From the NCBI RefSeq assembly GCF_000429825.1, contig NZ_AUCP01000028.1, forward strand, positions 1 through 64,000: a DNA stretch of 64,000 bases, given 5' to 3'. This document shows positions 49,313-58,691 of this stretch, piece after piece. Every line of letters starts with the position of its first letter. Position 1 is the first letter of the stretch. Both the position numbers and the translations under genes were made by a program. Origin of the DNA: Cohnella thermotolerans DSM 17683. GTDB lineage: Bacteria; Bacillota; Bacilli; Paenibacillales; Paenibacillaceae. Below the pieces are notes generated by a model, which was not told the origin of the DNA, did not search any database, and worked only from the letters and a program-made list of their open reading frames with translations.

Positions 49313-52045
49313 ATGAAGGAACTGAAATTGCAATCTTTGACCTGCGAGTATCGAACGGGCTTGTTGGGGACGGATGTAAGGATTCCCCGATTCGGCTGGA
49401 AGCTGATCTCGGAGATGCGGGGGACGGTTCAGCGGGCTTATCGGATTCAAGTGGCGGGGCCTGACGCGAACTTCGAAGAGCCGTTATGGGATTCGGGACG
49501 CGTCGAATCGGACCGGTCGATCCATATTCCGTACGGCGGACCCGATCTCCGTTCCCGCACTCGCTACCATTACCGGGTGAAGGTGTGGGACGGCTTCGGA
49601 AGGGAATCCGTTTGGAGCGAGCAGGACTGGTGGGAGACCGGACTTTTCTCGCCGGAAGAATGGAGAGCGAAGTGGATAACGCCGGACTCGAAGAGCCTTG
49701 ATCCGGATGCTAAGGAAGTTTTCCTGCTTCGTACCAGGTTTGAGACGAAGACGGGGATTGTGTCGGCTCGCATCTACGCGACGGCTGCCGGCGTTTATGA
49801 GATTTATTTGAACGGCCGCCGCGTCGGCGAAGATCTTCTCGCTCCCGGCTGGACCAGCTACCGACATCGTCAACAGTACCAAACCTATGACGTGACTTCA
49901 TACCTGAGCAGCGGGGAGAACGGAATCGGAGTGCTTCTCGGGGACGGTTGGTACAAAGGCGAGCTAACATGGCTGGGCAAGACGAAAATTTATGGCGACC
50001 GAAGGGCGATTCTGCTGCAACTGCACGTTCAATATGAAGACGGCTCGGAACAATGGATCGCGACCGATTCGTCATGGAAGTGCTCGACCGGTCCGATCCT
50101 GTGGTCCGAACTGTATAACGGCGAGAAGTACGACGCGCGGCTGGAGCATCAGGGCTGGAGCGAGGCCGGATTCCAGGAGACAGCGAACTGGCATGGAACC
50201 GAGGAGGTCGAGCTTCCCTACGCGCATCTGGTCGCGCAAGAGAATTGGCCGATTCGGGTCACGGAGACCGTGAAGCCTCGGCGGGTCATCCGCACGCCCG
50301 CCGGGGAACTTGTGCTGGACATGGGTCAGAACCTTGTCGGACGAATGCGGATAACGCTGGACGTTGCGGCCGGAACGGCGATTCGGCTGCGGCACGCCGA
50401 GGTGCTCGATCGGTACGGGAACTTCTATGTCGGCAACCTGCGCAAGGCGAAGCAGACCGTCGAATATGTCGCCAAGGGCGGCGGAACCGAGACGTACGCT
50501 CCGCATTTTACTTTTCAGGGGTTCCGGTACGTTCAGGTGGAAGGTTATCCGTTCGAAGACGATGAACAGTTGCTTCAACGCTTCGTTGCGGAAGTTATCC
50601 ACTCCGATATGGAGCCCACGGGATCTTTCGAGTGCTCGAATCCGATGGTGAATCGGCTTCAGAGCAATATCGTCTGGGGTCAGCGGGGCAATTTCCTCGA
50701 CGTGCCGACCGATTGCCCTCAGCGGGACGAACGGTTGGGTTGGACGGGAGACGCACAGGTGTTCGTGCGGACGGCGGCCTTCAACTATCATGTCGGACCG
50801 TTTTTCACGAAGTGGCTGCGCGATCTGAAAGCGGATCAGCGGCCGACCGGCAGCGTGCCGTACGTCGTTCCGAACGCGCTCGGGGACTATACATCGGAGC
50901 AATGGGGCGACGAAACTTATACGTCTTCGGCTTGGGGGGACGCGGCAACCGTCTGCCCATGGACGATCTATCTGACGTATGGGGATAAGCGGCTTCTTGC
51001 CGAGCAATACGGCAGCATGAAAGCTTGGGTCGAGTTCATCCGCTCCCAGGGCGATGACGAGCATCTGTGGAATACGGGCTTCCATTTCGGCGATTGGCTC
51101 GCGCTGGACGCGTTCGAAGGCAGCTACTTCGGAGCGACGCCCGTTCATTTGGTGGCCACCGCGTATTACGCGCTGTCGACTCGCCTGCTTCGGGATGCCG
51201 CCGCCGTGCTCGGCCAAGACGACGATGTTCGGGTCTACGGCGAACTGCTGGAAGGGATTAAGGCCAAGTTCCGCGAAACCTACGTCACACCTGAAGGCCG
51301 GATGGCCGCCCGCACTCAGACGGCCCACGTTCTGCCGCTTGTCTTCGGCTTGGTCGAAGGCGAATCCCGAGAACGGATCGCCGCGGACTTGAACGAGTTG
51401 GTCGTTCGCAACGACTATCATCTGAGTACCGGGTTCGTCGGTACCCCCTATCTGTGCCAAGCCCTGTCGGACAATGGCTATCACGACACGGCCGTGCGAT
51501 TGCTGCTGCAGGACACATACCCTTCCTGGCTCTACTCCATTGCGAAGGGTGCCACAACGATCTGGGAGCATTGGGACGGCATCAAGCCGGACGGCTCGTT
51601 CTGGAGCGACGATATGAACTCGTACAACCATTACGCCTACGGAGCAATCGGCGATTGGATGTACCGGTACGTGGCCGGTTTGGACTTGGACGAGACGGAA
51701 GCGGCGTACAAGCGAATTCGCATCGCTCCGCGCATTTCGTCCGGCCTGCTTGCTTACGCGAGAGCTTCGCTATCCTCCCCCTACGGCAAGATCGAATCGG
51801 GCTGGAGCGCGGTTGGGAACGAGGTCGCGGTAGAAGCGACGATTCCGGCCAATGCAAGCGCGGAAGTCATCCTTTACGGAGCGGATGCCGATTCGGTTAA
51901 GGAGAGCGGGTGCGGATTGACGGACGCTGAAGGTATCCGTTCCGTATCCCCGACGGAGGAAGGGCTGCGCGTGACGGTAGGCTCCGGGACTTATCGCTTC
52001 AGCTATCGAATGAAAGAATCGAATCGAGTGGCAACAAAAAGCTAA
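49313..52045 (+). CDS. GH78 alpha-L-rhamnosidase
   Basis: Large glycosidase of 910 residues that releases terminal L-rhamnose. An N-terminal Fn3-like segment (residues 5-110, MRGTVQRAYRIQVAG onward) and two beta-sandwich domains lead to the catalytic (alpha/alpha)6 barrel, starting near 440. The acidic active-site motif is DVPTDCPQRDERLGWTGD (Asp467 to Asp480). A later barrel motif is TTIWEHWDGIKPDGSF. No signal peptide is present, so it acts in the cytoplasm on imported oligosaccharides. It follows the dehydrogenase by 22 bases with AAAGGAGAT as its ribosome-binding site and ends at a terminator. Confidence 0.93.
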   Translation: MKELKLQSLTCEYRTGLLGTDVRIPRFGWKLISEMRGTVQRAYRIQVAGPDANFEEPLWDSGRVESDRSIHIPYGGPDLRSRTRYHYRVKVWDGFGRESVWSEQDWWETGLFSPEEWRAKWITPDSKSLDPDAKEVFLLRTRFETKTGIVSARIYATAAGVYEIYLNGRRVGEDLLAPGWTSYRHRQQYQTYDVTSYLSSGENGIGVLLGDGWYKGELTWLGKTKIYGDRRAILLQLHVQYEDGSEQWIATDSSWKCSTGPILWSELYNGEKYDARLEHQGWSEAGFQETANWHGTEEVELPYAHLVAQENWPIRVTETVKPRRVIRTPAGELVLDMGQNLVGRMRITLDVAAGTAIRLRHAEVLDRYGNFYVGNLRKAKQTVEYVAKGGGTETYAPHFTFQGFRYVQVEGYPFEDDEQLLQRFVAEVIHSDMEPTGSFECSNPMVNRLQSNIVWGQRGNFLDVPTDCPQRDERLGWTGDAQVFVRTAAFNYHVGPFFTKWLRDLKADQRPTGSVPYVVPNALGDYTSEQWGDETYTSSAWGDAATVCPWTIYLTYGDKRLLAEQYGSMKAWVEFIRSQGDDEHLWNTGFHFGDWLALDAFEGSYFGATPVHLVATAYYALSTRLLRDAAAVLGQDDDVRVYGELLEGIKAKFRETYVTPEGRMAARTQTAHVLPLVFGLVEGESRERIAADLNELVVRNDYHLSTGFVGTPYLCQALSDNGYHDTAVRLLLQDTYPSWLYSIAKGATTIWEHWDGIKPDGSFWSDDMNSYNHYAYGAIGDWMYRYVAGLDLDETEAAYKRIRIAPRISSGLLAYARASLSSPYGKIESGWSAVGNEVAVEATIPANASAEVILYGADADSVKESGCGLTDAEGIRSVSPTEEGLRVTVGSGTYRFSYRMKESNRVATKS

Positions 52046-52066
52046 TAAGTTTTTTCAACAGTCCGG

Positions 52067-52101
52067 AGAGGCCCCGCGAGCGGGGTCTCTTACGTTTTTT
52101 T
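52067..52101 (+). terminator. Rho-independent terminator after the GH78 gene
   Basis: An 11-bp stem with one wobble (52067-52077 and 52080-52090), then eight T. Confidence 0.85.
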
Positions 52102-52242
52102 TAGCCGACTACGCCGTGCTCCGGCGCCGGATCGGTCATCATTTTGATCGAAGCTCTCCTGCTGCAGCGCAGGTGCTCGGGCCAATCGCCGCAAAACGGT
52201 TTACAGATCGGACGATTTGTACGATGATAGGAGACAAAAAAA

Positions 52243-52256
52243 GCTGTTGCAACAGC
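52243..52256. other. Perfect 14-bp palindrome upstream of the HAD gene
   Basis: GCTGTTGCAACAGC is a perfect palindrome preceded by seven A. It could be an operator or, on the minus strand, a terminator with a T run, but no minus-strand gene enters it. Confidence 0.35.
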
Positions 52257-52276
52257 CAAGGATAGGAGAATGAAGG

Positions 52277-53050
52277 ATGTCTTACAAAATTGTGTTTTTC
52301 GACATAGACGGGACGCTCGTAGACGAGGAAAAGAAGGTTCCTCGCGACGCGGCCGAGGCCGTTCGCCGGTTGAAGGATAGCGGCGTCGAGCCCGTCATCG
52401 CCACGGGGAGAGCGCCGTATTTCTTCAAGCCGCTGGCGGAGCAGCTCGGCATCGAGTCCTGGGTTAGCCTGAACGGCGGGTACGTCGTGTACAAGGGGAA
52501 GGAACTGCACCGCCGGACGATTCCGCTGCCCGACCTGGAGAAGCTTGTCGAGCTGTCCGCGCGGAACGGGCATGCGCTCGTTTTCGAGGGGAAGGAAGCT
52601 TATTACGCCAACCAGGAGAATCATCCGTTCGTGTACGAGTCGGTGGAATCGCTCAAAGTCGAGCATCCGGGCGTCGACGCGAATTTCTGGAAGTCTGAGG
52701 ACATTTTCCAGGTTTTCCTTCATTGCGAGAGCCATGAGGAGCACTTGTATCCGGCCGCTCTGCCGGGCTTACGGTTCGTCCGCTGGCATGCGAAGGCGAT
52801 GGACGTGCTGCCGCGCACCGGCTCGAAAGCGGAGGGCATTCTGGCGCTGCTGAGCGCGCTGGGGCTCACCCCGGCGGATGCGGTCGCGTTCGGCGACGGG
52901 CTCAACGACAAGGAGATGCTGGAGTTGGTCGGCCTTGGCATCGCCATGGGCAACGCGCACGAGGAACTGCTGCCGTTCGCGGATTACGTCACTTCGCGCG
53001 TTGAAGAAGGCGGGGTTCGCAACGGGCTCGTTTATGCGGGGCTGCTGTAA
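52277..53050 (+). CDS. Cof-type HAD-IIB phosphatase
   Basis: Cytoplasmic HAD phosphatase of 257 residues. The nucleophile motif is FFDIDGTLVDEE (Asp9 and Asp11), motif II is VIATGRAP, and the C-terminal GDGLNDKEMLELVG is the Cof/IIB signature; the cap domain lies between. Members dephosphorylate sugar phosphates, pyridoxal phosphate or FMN; the target here is unknown. It stands alone with AGGAG before ATG 52277 and a strong terminator after it. Confidence 0.88.
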   Translation: MSYKIVFFDIDGTLVDEEKKVPRDAAEAVRRLKDSGVEPVIATGRAPYFFKPLAEQLGIESWVSLNGGYVVYKGKELHRRTIPLPDLEKLVELSARNGHALVFEGKEAYYANQENHPFVYESVESLKVEHPGVDANFWKSEDIFQVFLHCESHEEHLYPAALPGLRFVRWHAKAMDVLPRTGSKAEGILALLSALGLTPADAVAFGDGLNDKEMLELVGLGIAMGNAHEELLPFADYVTSRVEEGGVRNGLVYAGLL

Positions 53051-53067
53051 CATAAGCGGATAGGCAC

Positions 53068-53132
53068 AGCCGGGAAAAGCCGGGGAAGCCGTGGAACGGA
53101 AAGCGTTTCGCGACTTTTTCCCGGCTTTTTTA
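53068..53132 (+). terminator. Rho-independent terminator after the HAD gene
   Basis: An 11-bp stem AGCCGGGAAAA/TTTTCCCGGCT (53068-53078 and 53116-53126) with a 37-nt loop and a T run. Confidence 0.75.
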
Positions 53133-53168
53133 TAAGTTTCGAGGCGGCGGGTTTGGTTCTTTGTGGCT

Positions 53169-53361
53169 AACGAACCGTGCAGTGCTTATTTTGTGATCGG
53201 AGGCCCGTTGGTCATTGTAACGAACCGTACAGCCCTTAATCACTTGAAAAGAAGCACCAATCGGAGCAAATCCGAGTAATAGCGTGACCACGATTCGTTA
53301 CCATTGAAAAAACGCGTTTTTTAGGCGAATAAGGGTTTTTGGGTTCGTTACGATCGGTTCC
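53169..53361. repeat. Intergenic repeat element, copy B (about 193 bp)
   Basis: AACGAACCGT at 53169 and 53219, inverted ACGATTCGTT at 53290-53299, and GTTACGATCGGTTCC at 53347-53361. Order and spacing match copy A at 36365-36558, while the sequence between motifs has diverged. Confidence 0.75.
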
Positions 53362-53750
53362 TTCGGGGGAGGGGATAGCACATGGATCTACTTTGCCAGC
53401 TTATCCCTGCTGCTCAGTCGGAACCGCGCCAACTTCATTCTTCTCGTCGAACAAAGACTCGGAGTTCTATCGGATAAGAGGAGACAGCGAGTGTCAAAAC
53501 GAAGGCTCCACAGAAGAGTACGACCTGCGCATTGCGAGGTACGGGGAGGGAGCCGCAAAACGAAACGGGTAAGCTGACAAGCGAAGCTGAGGTACGGGGA
53601 TAAGGCTTAATCGCGCGCATATGGGGGGACCGGCTGAAAAACGATACCCGGACAGCCGCTTTTGTTGTCGACATCTGGGCGGCTGCGGAATATCTTGCTG
53701 CCAACGAATGTTATCGGGAGGGATATCCGCTGGTTCCGACTTATCCATAC
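53362..53750. other. Stretch without a recognised gene
   Basis: Short open frames exist on both strands, but none has a ribosome-binding site or a recognisable family. The 12-mer GAGGTACGGGGA occurs twice (53536-53547 and 53589-53600). A frame open from about 53603 runs into the short-chain dehydrogenase remnant and may be part of its broken 5' side. Confidence 0.4.
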
Positions 53751-54442
53751 ATGGGGTATGCGACGCAGTGCAAGCAGGTGCCTATCGCTTTTCCGCCCCA
53801 GCATCAAGACCGTCAGCCCGGTTTGCAGTATTTGATGATCCCGCAGCCCATCTCCGACAACCCCGGTTACCGGGGGAGCGGGAAGCTGGCGGGCCGGGTC
53901 GCGATCGTGACCGGAGGAGACAGCGGCATCGGCCGTGCCGTCTCGATCGCCTTCGCCAAAGAAGGCGCGGACGTGGCGATCGTCTATTTGTCCTGCACAT
54001 CTCCGACGAGCAGCTCGAGAATACGTTCCGCACGAACATTTTCCCGCATTTCTATTTGACCCGGGCGGCTCTGCCGTATCTCGCTCCGGGCAGCTCCATC
54101 ATCAGCACGGCTTCCGTTACCGCCTACGAGGGCGCGCCGCTGCTGGTCGATTACTCCTCGACCAAAGGAGCGGTCGTCTCGTTCACCCGCTCGTTGTCGC
54201 TGCAGCTGGCCGACCGCGGCATTCGGGTGAACGCGGTGGCGCCGGGCCCGATCTGGACGCCGCTGATCGTCTCCAGCTACTCCGCCGAATACGTGACGAC
54301 GTTCGGGACCGATCGGCCGATGAAGCGAGCGGGCCAGCCGTTCGAGCTGGCGCCGACCTATGTCTACCTGGCTTCCGACGATTCCTCGTACGTGAGCGGC
54401 CAGGTGCTGCACGTCAACGGAGGCACGATCACGGAAACGTGA
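53751..54442 (+). pseudogene. Short-chain dehydrogenase with internal deletion and frame change
   Basis: The 5' part (53751 to about 53988) encodes the start of a YhdF/YdaD-type [13 protein letters not shown], then [27 protein letters not shown] with the cofactor glycines. At about 53988-53992 the frame changes, and the sequence resumes at [29 protein letters not shown], continuing through the catalytic YSSTKGA segment and [13 protein letters not shown] to [10 protein letters not shown] at 54442. About 60-70 residues are missing, including the NNA segment. The product should be inactive. The upstream ribosome-binding site is poor. Confidence 0.85.
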
Positions 54443-54461
54443 CGGACAGGGGCGGGGCCGG

Positions 54462-56783
54462 TTAAACGGAAAATTCCCTTCTCGCCGTCTTCTCCCGGTA
54501 CTGGCCGGGCGTCATCCCTTCCTGCTTGCGGAACGACCGGATGAAATTTTGCGGATTGTTGTAGCGCAGCCGCAGCGCGATGTCCTTGACCGGCATGTCG
54601 GTCTCAGCCAGCCACTTCTTCGCCATCCCGAACCGGTAAGCGGTCAGGTATTCGCTGAACGAGACGTTCGTCTCCTTGCGGAAAACGCTGCTCAAATAAT
54701 TGGCGTTGTAGTTCAGACGGGAAGCGCACTCCTCGAGAGACAGGTCGGTGTCGTAATAGCGCTGCACGAGATCGATGATTTTCTCCGAAATGTTCTGATA
54801 CTGCGATTGCTGGCGGTCCCGGAAAATCCGGATCATCGGATAAATCGCGCTCGTCCAGAACCAGTCCTCGATCTCGGGCATGGTATTGAGCTCGAGCATC
54901 TCCTCGAACAGCGAGCCTTGCGCATGCCGAATCTGGCTTAAGCCGATGCCCGATTCCTGCATGACCATCAGGAGCGTATTCAGCAGGCGGGCGAGCGGAA
55001 TGTGATACTCCTGCGGCGACATGTCGGCGGTGAACAGCGGGCGGAGAAGGCGGTTCAGCAGTTCCTTCGCTTTGTCCTTGTCCGCCAGCTTGATCGCGTC
55101 CAGCAGCTCGTTTTCCAGATGGGTTGGGTAATTGATCTTCACGTAATGCTTGCCGGAGTTTACGTTCCCGTACTGAATGACGATGCCTTCGCCCAGCTTC
55201 AGCCGGTGCTTGAGCGCATCCAGCCCTTCGCGGTAGGCGATGGACAGCTGCTTGATCGCGTTCATCGGAAGGCTCATGCCGATGCTCACCTTCAGCTCCA
55301 GGACGTTCTGGATTTGGCGCTGGAGATGCTCGGTCAGCTCGTAAAGGGCGGCGTTGAATTCCGCCGGATCTTCGGAAGCGCTTCCGTACAACAGCACGAC
55401 CGTTTGCTCGATCGTGACCGGGGCGAACCGGCGCTGCTCGGGCACCAGCTCTTCGATCATGTTGTGGACGGCGAACAGAAGCAGGTCGGAATCGTTCTTG
55501 TCGTAGCGGGTGTCTTCCAGGGAATCGATCTGCAGCGTAAGCACGGCCATCCGGTTCCACTCCTCCAGTCTCGGCCCGTACCCGAAGCGGGTTAATTGCT
55601 CGGACAATTCGCTTTTTTTGACGCTGCCCTGGTACGCCCTGACGAGGAAAAAAGCTCTCGCCTGTTCGAGATGCCGGCGAACCTCGCTCTCCAGACGGGA
55701 ATTCGACTGGAACAGATGGTGCAGCTGCTCGCCGATGGCCTGGAATTCGTTCGCGCCTTCCCGCTTGGCGCCGGGCAGCCGGTCGTCGATCAGCTTCAGC
55801 AGCTTCTGGATGGGCGAATACATGCGCCGGGATCCGAGCCAGGCGGCCGCTATCATGAGCAGCAGCAGGAACAGGCAGACGATCGACGTGTACAAGCCGA
55901 TCTTGTTCGATTCCTTCGTCAGGTTGGCGATCGAAGTGAACGACAAATATATCCAACCGTTGTAGGGGGACTTGTAGTAAGCGACCGAATACGAATGACC
56001 GTCGATGCGGGCTTTGAAATGGCCCGACAATTGCGTCAGCTCGTCCGTCCGCTCCAGCCCGGCCGCGGACACGGGCCGGCCGATGAGGGAAGGATCGGGA
56101 TGCAGCAAAATGCGGTAGCTGTCGTCCAGCACCATGATCGAATCGGACCGGTTCTGCGTCTCGTTCTGAAGCAGCGACTGGAGGCTGCAGGCGGGGATGT
56201 TCGCCATGATCAGCCCGTAAGGGGCCAGCCCGGTCGCCGGGAGACGCTTGGCCAGGCTGATGCTGTAGGGGCAAACGACGCTGCTCGCGCTCTCTTCGCT
56301 GTAGAACCAGCGGGAAGGAGTCAACATCCACGAATCGCCGCTCCGGCCGTGAATGAGCCCGGACAGTTCATCGGTATACGCATATTCGTCAAACCGGTAC
56401 AGGCCCGAGTTTTTGATCATCCAGTTGTGGCGCTCGTCGATGAGCAAGACGTCCTCCAGCTCGGTATCGAACGATTGCATATGCCGGAGCTCGTCGCGGA
56501 CATTGTCGTACAGCTTGAAATCGGTTACAGACAAAGGCCCGTTTAAAGCGGTTTTGATGACGGCGGAGTTGATGACCTGATTCAACGTGTGATTGACAGT
56601 CGTCAAAATTTGCTCTACATTGGCATTAATTTGGATCAAAAGTTGGGTTTTTCCTCTATTTACATGAGTTTGAATTTCCTGCGAGGAAGTCGCATAGGAG
56701 AACAAGCCGACGAACAGCACCGGCAACGTGCTTAACAGAATGCCGAAGACGGTCATCTTGGTCAGAAAGCTCGGAGCGCGCAT
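54462..56783 (-). CDS. ytdP: Membrane-bound AraC-family regulator (YtdP type)
   Basis: One-component regulator of 773 residues. A transmembrane helix at about 8-28 and another at about 295-318 bracket an extracytoplasmic sensor; a long cytoplasmic region follows, and an AraC double HTH closes it at about 665-768 (LSLEECASRLNYNANYLSSVFRKETN, then LRYNNPQNFIRSFRKQEGMTPGQYR). This layout is that of B. subtilis YtdP, which sits beside the rhamnogalacturonan ytc/yte genes, as here. GAAGGTGAC precedes the start. It is divergent from the first binding-protein gene, so it probably senses pectin fragments outside and activates the locus. Confidence 0.87.
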   Translation of the reverse strand: MRAPSFLTKMTVFGILLSTLPVLFVGLFSYATSSQEIQTHVNRGKTQLLIQINANVEQILTTVNHTLNQVINSAVIKTALNGPLSVTDFKLYDNVRDELRHMQSFDTELEDVLLIDERHNWMIKNSGLYRFDEYAYTDELSGLIHGRSGDSWMLTPSRWFYSEESASSVVCPYSISLAKRLPATGLAPYGLIMANIPACSLQSLLQNETQNRSDSIMVLDDSYRILLHPDPSLIGRPVSAAGLERTDELTQLSGHFKARIDGHSYSVAYYKSPYNGWIYLSFTSIANLTKESNKIGLYTSIVCLFLLLLMIAAAWLGSRRMYSPIQKLLKLIDDRLPGAKREGANEFQAIGEQLHHLFQSNSRLESEVRRHLEQARAFFLVRAYQGSVKKSELSEQLTRFGYGPRLEEWNRMAVLTLQIDSLEDTRYDKNDSDLLLFAVHNMIEELVPEQRRFAPVTIEQTVVLLYGSASEDPAEFNAALYELTEHLQRQIQNVLELKVSIGMSLPMNAIKQLSIAYREGLDALKHRLKLGEGIVIQYGNVNSGKHYVKINYPTHLENELLDAIKLADKDKAKELLNRLLRPLFTADMSPQEYHIPLARLLNTLLMVMQESGIGLSQIRHAQGSLFEEMLELNTMPEIEDWFWTSAIYPMIRIFRDRQQSQYQNISEKIIDLVQRYYDTDLSLEECASRLNYNANYLSSVFRKETNVSFSEYLTAYRFGMAKKWLAETDMPVKDIALRLRYNNPQNFIRSFRKQEGMTPGQYREKTARREFSV

Positions 56784-56841
56784 CGCCAGTCACCTTCTTC
56801 CGGGGATTACTCCATTTTACGGCATGGGCTGCAGCGGGACA

Positions 56842-56869
56842 ATAATCATTAAACGTTCGGATAATCATT
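56842..56869 (+). promoter_or_regulatory. Tandem ATAATCATT motifs upstream of binding-protein gene 1
   Basis: ATAATCATT occurs at 56842-56850 and 56861-56869 in the divergent interval between the AraC gene and the binding-protein gene. The same motif lies upstream of the second binding-protein gene (58560). Confidence 0.45.
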
Positions 56870-56894
56870 TGAACAGATTCGAGGAGGGATGGCC

Positions 56895-58430
56895 TTGTTG
56901 CGCGAACGGTTCTTCGGCCGCGCCGCTGTTCGGTGCCGGCTCGCCGTCTGGATGCTGCTGGCTGCGGCGATGGCCGTGCTCGCCGCCTGCTCTTTGCGGC
57001 AAACGAACGAGAACGTTTCGAACGGCGACAGCCGGCCCGCGGTGACGATTATGGCCCCTTTGCATTTTCCGAACGCGCCGGCGGCGGACGTCATCCGCCG
57101 TCTGGAAGAGCTGACCGGCACCCGGTTGTCGATCGAATGGGTTCGGGATGAAATTTACGCGGACAAGATGAATACGGCGCTGACGACGAATTCGCTCAAG
57201 AAGGCGACTTTCGTGAAGTATACGGACTATATAATCATGAAAAACGCGATCCGCTCCGGCGCCTTCTGGGAGATCGGCCCTTATTTGGACGAGTTTCCGA
57301 ACCTGAAGCGATTGAACGGCGACATCTTGAAGCAGACGGCGGTGGACGGCAAGCTGTACGGCCTGTATACGGAGCGTCCATCCTCGCGGCAGGGCGTCAT
57401 CCTTCGCGAGGATTGGCTGAACAATCTGGGCCTGAGCAAGCCCGGGACGTTGGATGAGCTGTACGAAGTCATGCGGCAATTCACGTACGGCGATCCGGAC
57501 CGCAACGGCCGCGCCGATACGATCGGGCTCGCGGATCGCGACGATCTCGTATTCGGGGCTTTTAAGACGCTCGGCTCCTACTTCGGCACCCCGAACAATT
57601 GGGGCGTCGAAGGGGGGCGGCTCGTTCCCGAATTCGAGACGAAAGCTTATGCGGACACGATGAATTTTATGAGGAAGCTGTACGACAAGAAGCTCGTCAA
57701 TTCCGACTTCGCCGTGACGAGCAAGGATGTGCAGCGGGATATGATCATTCAGGGCAAAGCCGGCGTCTATATCGGAAGCATGACGGACGTGCAGCGGCTG
57801 TCCAACGAGGCGAAGCAGGTCAATCCGAACGCTGCGTTCACGGTCGTCAACCGGATCGAAGGTCCGGCCGGCTACAAGGTGTGGTCGATTCCGAATTTCA
57901 ACGGCTTGTTCCTCTTCTCCAAAAGCGCCATCAAGACCGAGGACGAGCTGAAGCAGATCCTTCGCTTTTTCGACCGGACGATGGATGCGGATGTGGCCAA
58001 TCTGATGAAGTACGGCATCGAGGGCCGTCATTACGAGCTGAAGGGGAACGAAGTGTACCTTCCGGAGGCGACTACGCAGCTCCGGGTGGACGAGGTGGCC
58101 TCGCTTTATACGCTTATGATCGCCGACCTCGGCAATCCGAACCTGAAGAAGGTGGCGGAGCAGGACCCGCTGCTTGATTTGGCCGAGCGGCTCGTGAAGG
58201 ACAACGAGAACTTTCTCGTGAAGGACCCGACGGTTCATCTGGAATCCGTCACCTACGACGAGAGAGGCGCGGAGCTGTACGAGATCATCTCCGACGCGAC
58301 CTACAACTATATTCTTGGGCAGCTGGACGAAGCCGGATTCCGGCAGGAAGCGGGCAGGTGGCGGCGGCTCGGAGGAAGCAAAATCATCGAGGAGTACGAG
58401 CGGGCGCTTACCGCACAGTCGCCGCGGTAA
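56895..58430 (+). CDS. ytcQ: YtcQ/LplA-type substrate-binding lipoprotein, copy 1
   Basis: Binding protein of 511 residues for a pectin-type oligosaccharide. The start is decided by the ribosome-binding site: GAGGAGGG abuts ATG 56889 with no room, so TTG 56895, six bases away, is preferred. The signal peptide ends in LAACSL. It shares with its neighbour (58692) the series FWEIGPYLDEFPNLKRL, VDGKLYGLYTERPSSRQGVILREDWL, DPDRNGRADTIGLADRDDLVFGAFKT and a very similar end (SDATYNYILGQLDEAGF). It is followed by its own hairpin and seems to be transcribed apart from the permeases. Confidence 0.85.
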   Translation: MLRERFFGRAAVRCRLAVWMLLAAAMAVLAACSLRQTNENVSNGDSRPAVTIMAPLHFPNAPAADVIRRLEELTGTRLSIEWVRDEIYADKMNTALTTNSLKKATFVKYTDYIIMKNAIRSGAFWEIGPYLDEFPNLKRLNGDILKQTAVDGKLYGLYTERPSSRQGVILREDWLNNLGLSKPGTLDELYEVMRQFTYGDPDRNGRADTIGLADRDDLVFGAFKTLGSYFGTPNNWGVEGGRLVPEFETKAYADTMNFMRKLYDKKLVNSDFAVTSKDVQRDMIIQGKAGVYIGSMTDVQRLSNEAKQVNPNAAFTVVNRIEGPAGYKVWSIPNFNGLFLFSKSAIKTEDELKQILRFFDRTMDADVANLMKYGIEGRHYELKGNEVYLPEATTQLRVDEVASLYTLMIADLGNPNLKKVAEQDPLLDLAERLVKDNENFLVKDPTVHLESVTYDERGAELYEIISDATYNYILGQLDEAGFRQEAGRWRRLGGSKIIEEYERALTAQSPR

Positions 58431-58452
58431 GCCGCAGATGTCGGCTTACCGC
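58424..58452 (+). terminator. Hairpin overlapping the stop codon of binding-protein gene 1
   Basis: A perfect 11-bp stem GCGGTAAGCCG/CGGCTTACCGC with a 7-nt loop; the TAA stop lies in the left arm. No U-tract. Confidence 0.55.
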
Positions 58453-58559
58453 GCGAGAAACGCGCCGCTGAGCCGCAATCCGCCCCCACAGCCCCTATTT
58501 CCCTCTGCCGCCGTAACAGCCCGCAGCTCCCCTCCCCCCAAGTGTCATTCCCCCGGCCC

Positions 58560-58614
58560 ATAATCATTTCCTCAGAAAGCGCTTCAAAACCGCCGAATCT
58601 GAAGCAATGATTGT
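58560..58614 (+). promoter_or_regulatory. ATAATCATT motif and inverted repeat upstream of binding-protein gene 2
   Basis: ATAATCATT at 58560-58568 is part of a 14-bp inverted repeat (58562-58575 and 58599-58612, 12 of 14 matching). It shares its core with the two sites at 56842-56869. A cre-like GAAAGCGCTTC lies in the loop. Confidence 0.45.
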
Positions 58615-58691
58615 ATCGGTAACGCCGCGTCTTCCGTATCGTTGGAATTGCATCACCACCATTCCAAAACGATAGATGGAGGTCAAGCGGC

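Noticed and set aside
50072-51631. Minus-strand open frame of about 519 codons inside the GH78 gene
   Set aside because: Shadow of the rhamnosidase gene; no motif and no start signal.
53339-53572. Small plus-strand gene of 77 codons
   Set aside because: No ribosome-binding site and no family; overlaps the end of the repeat element.
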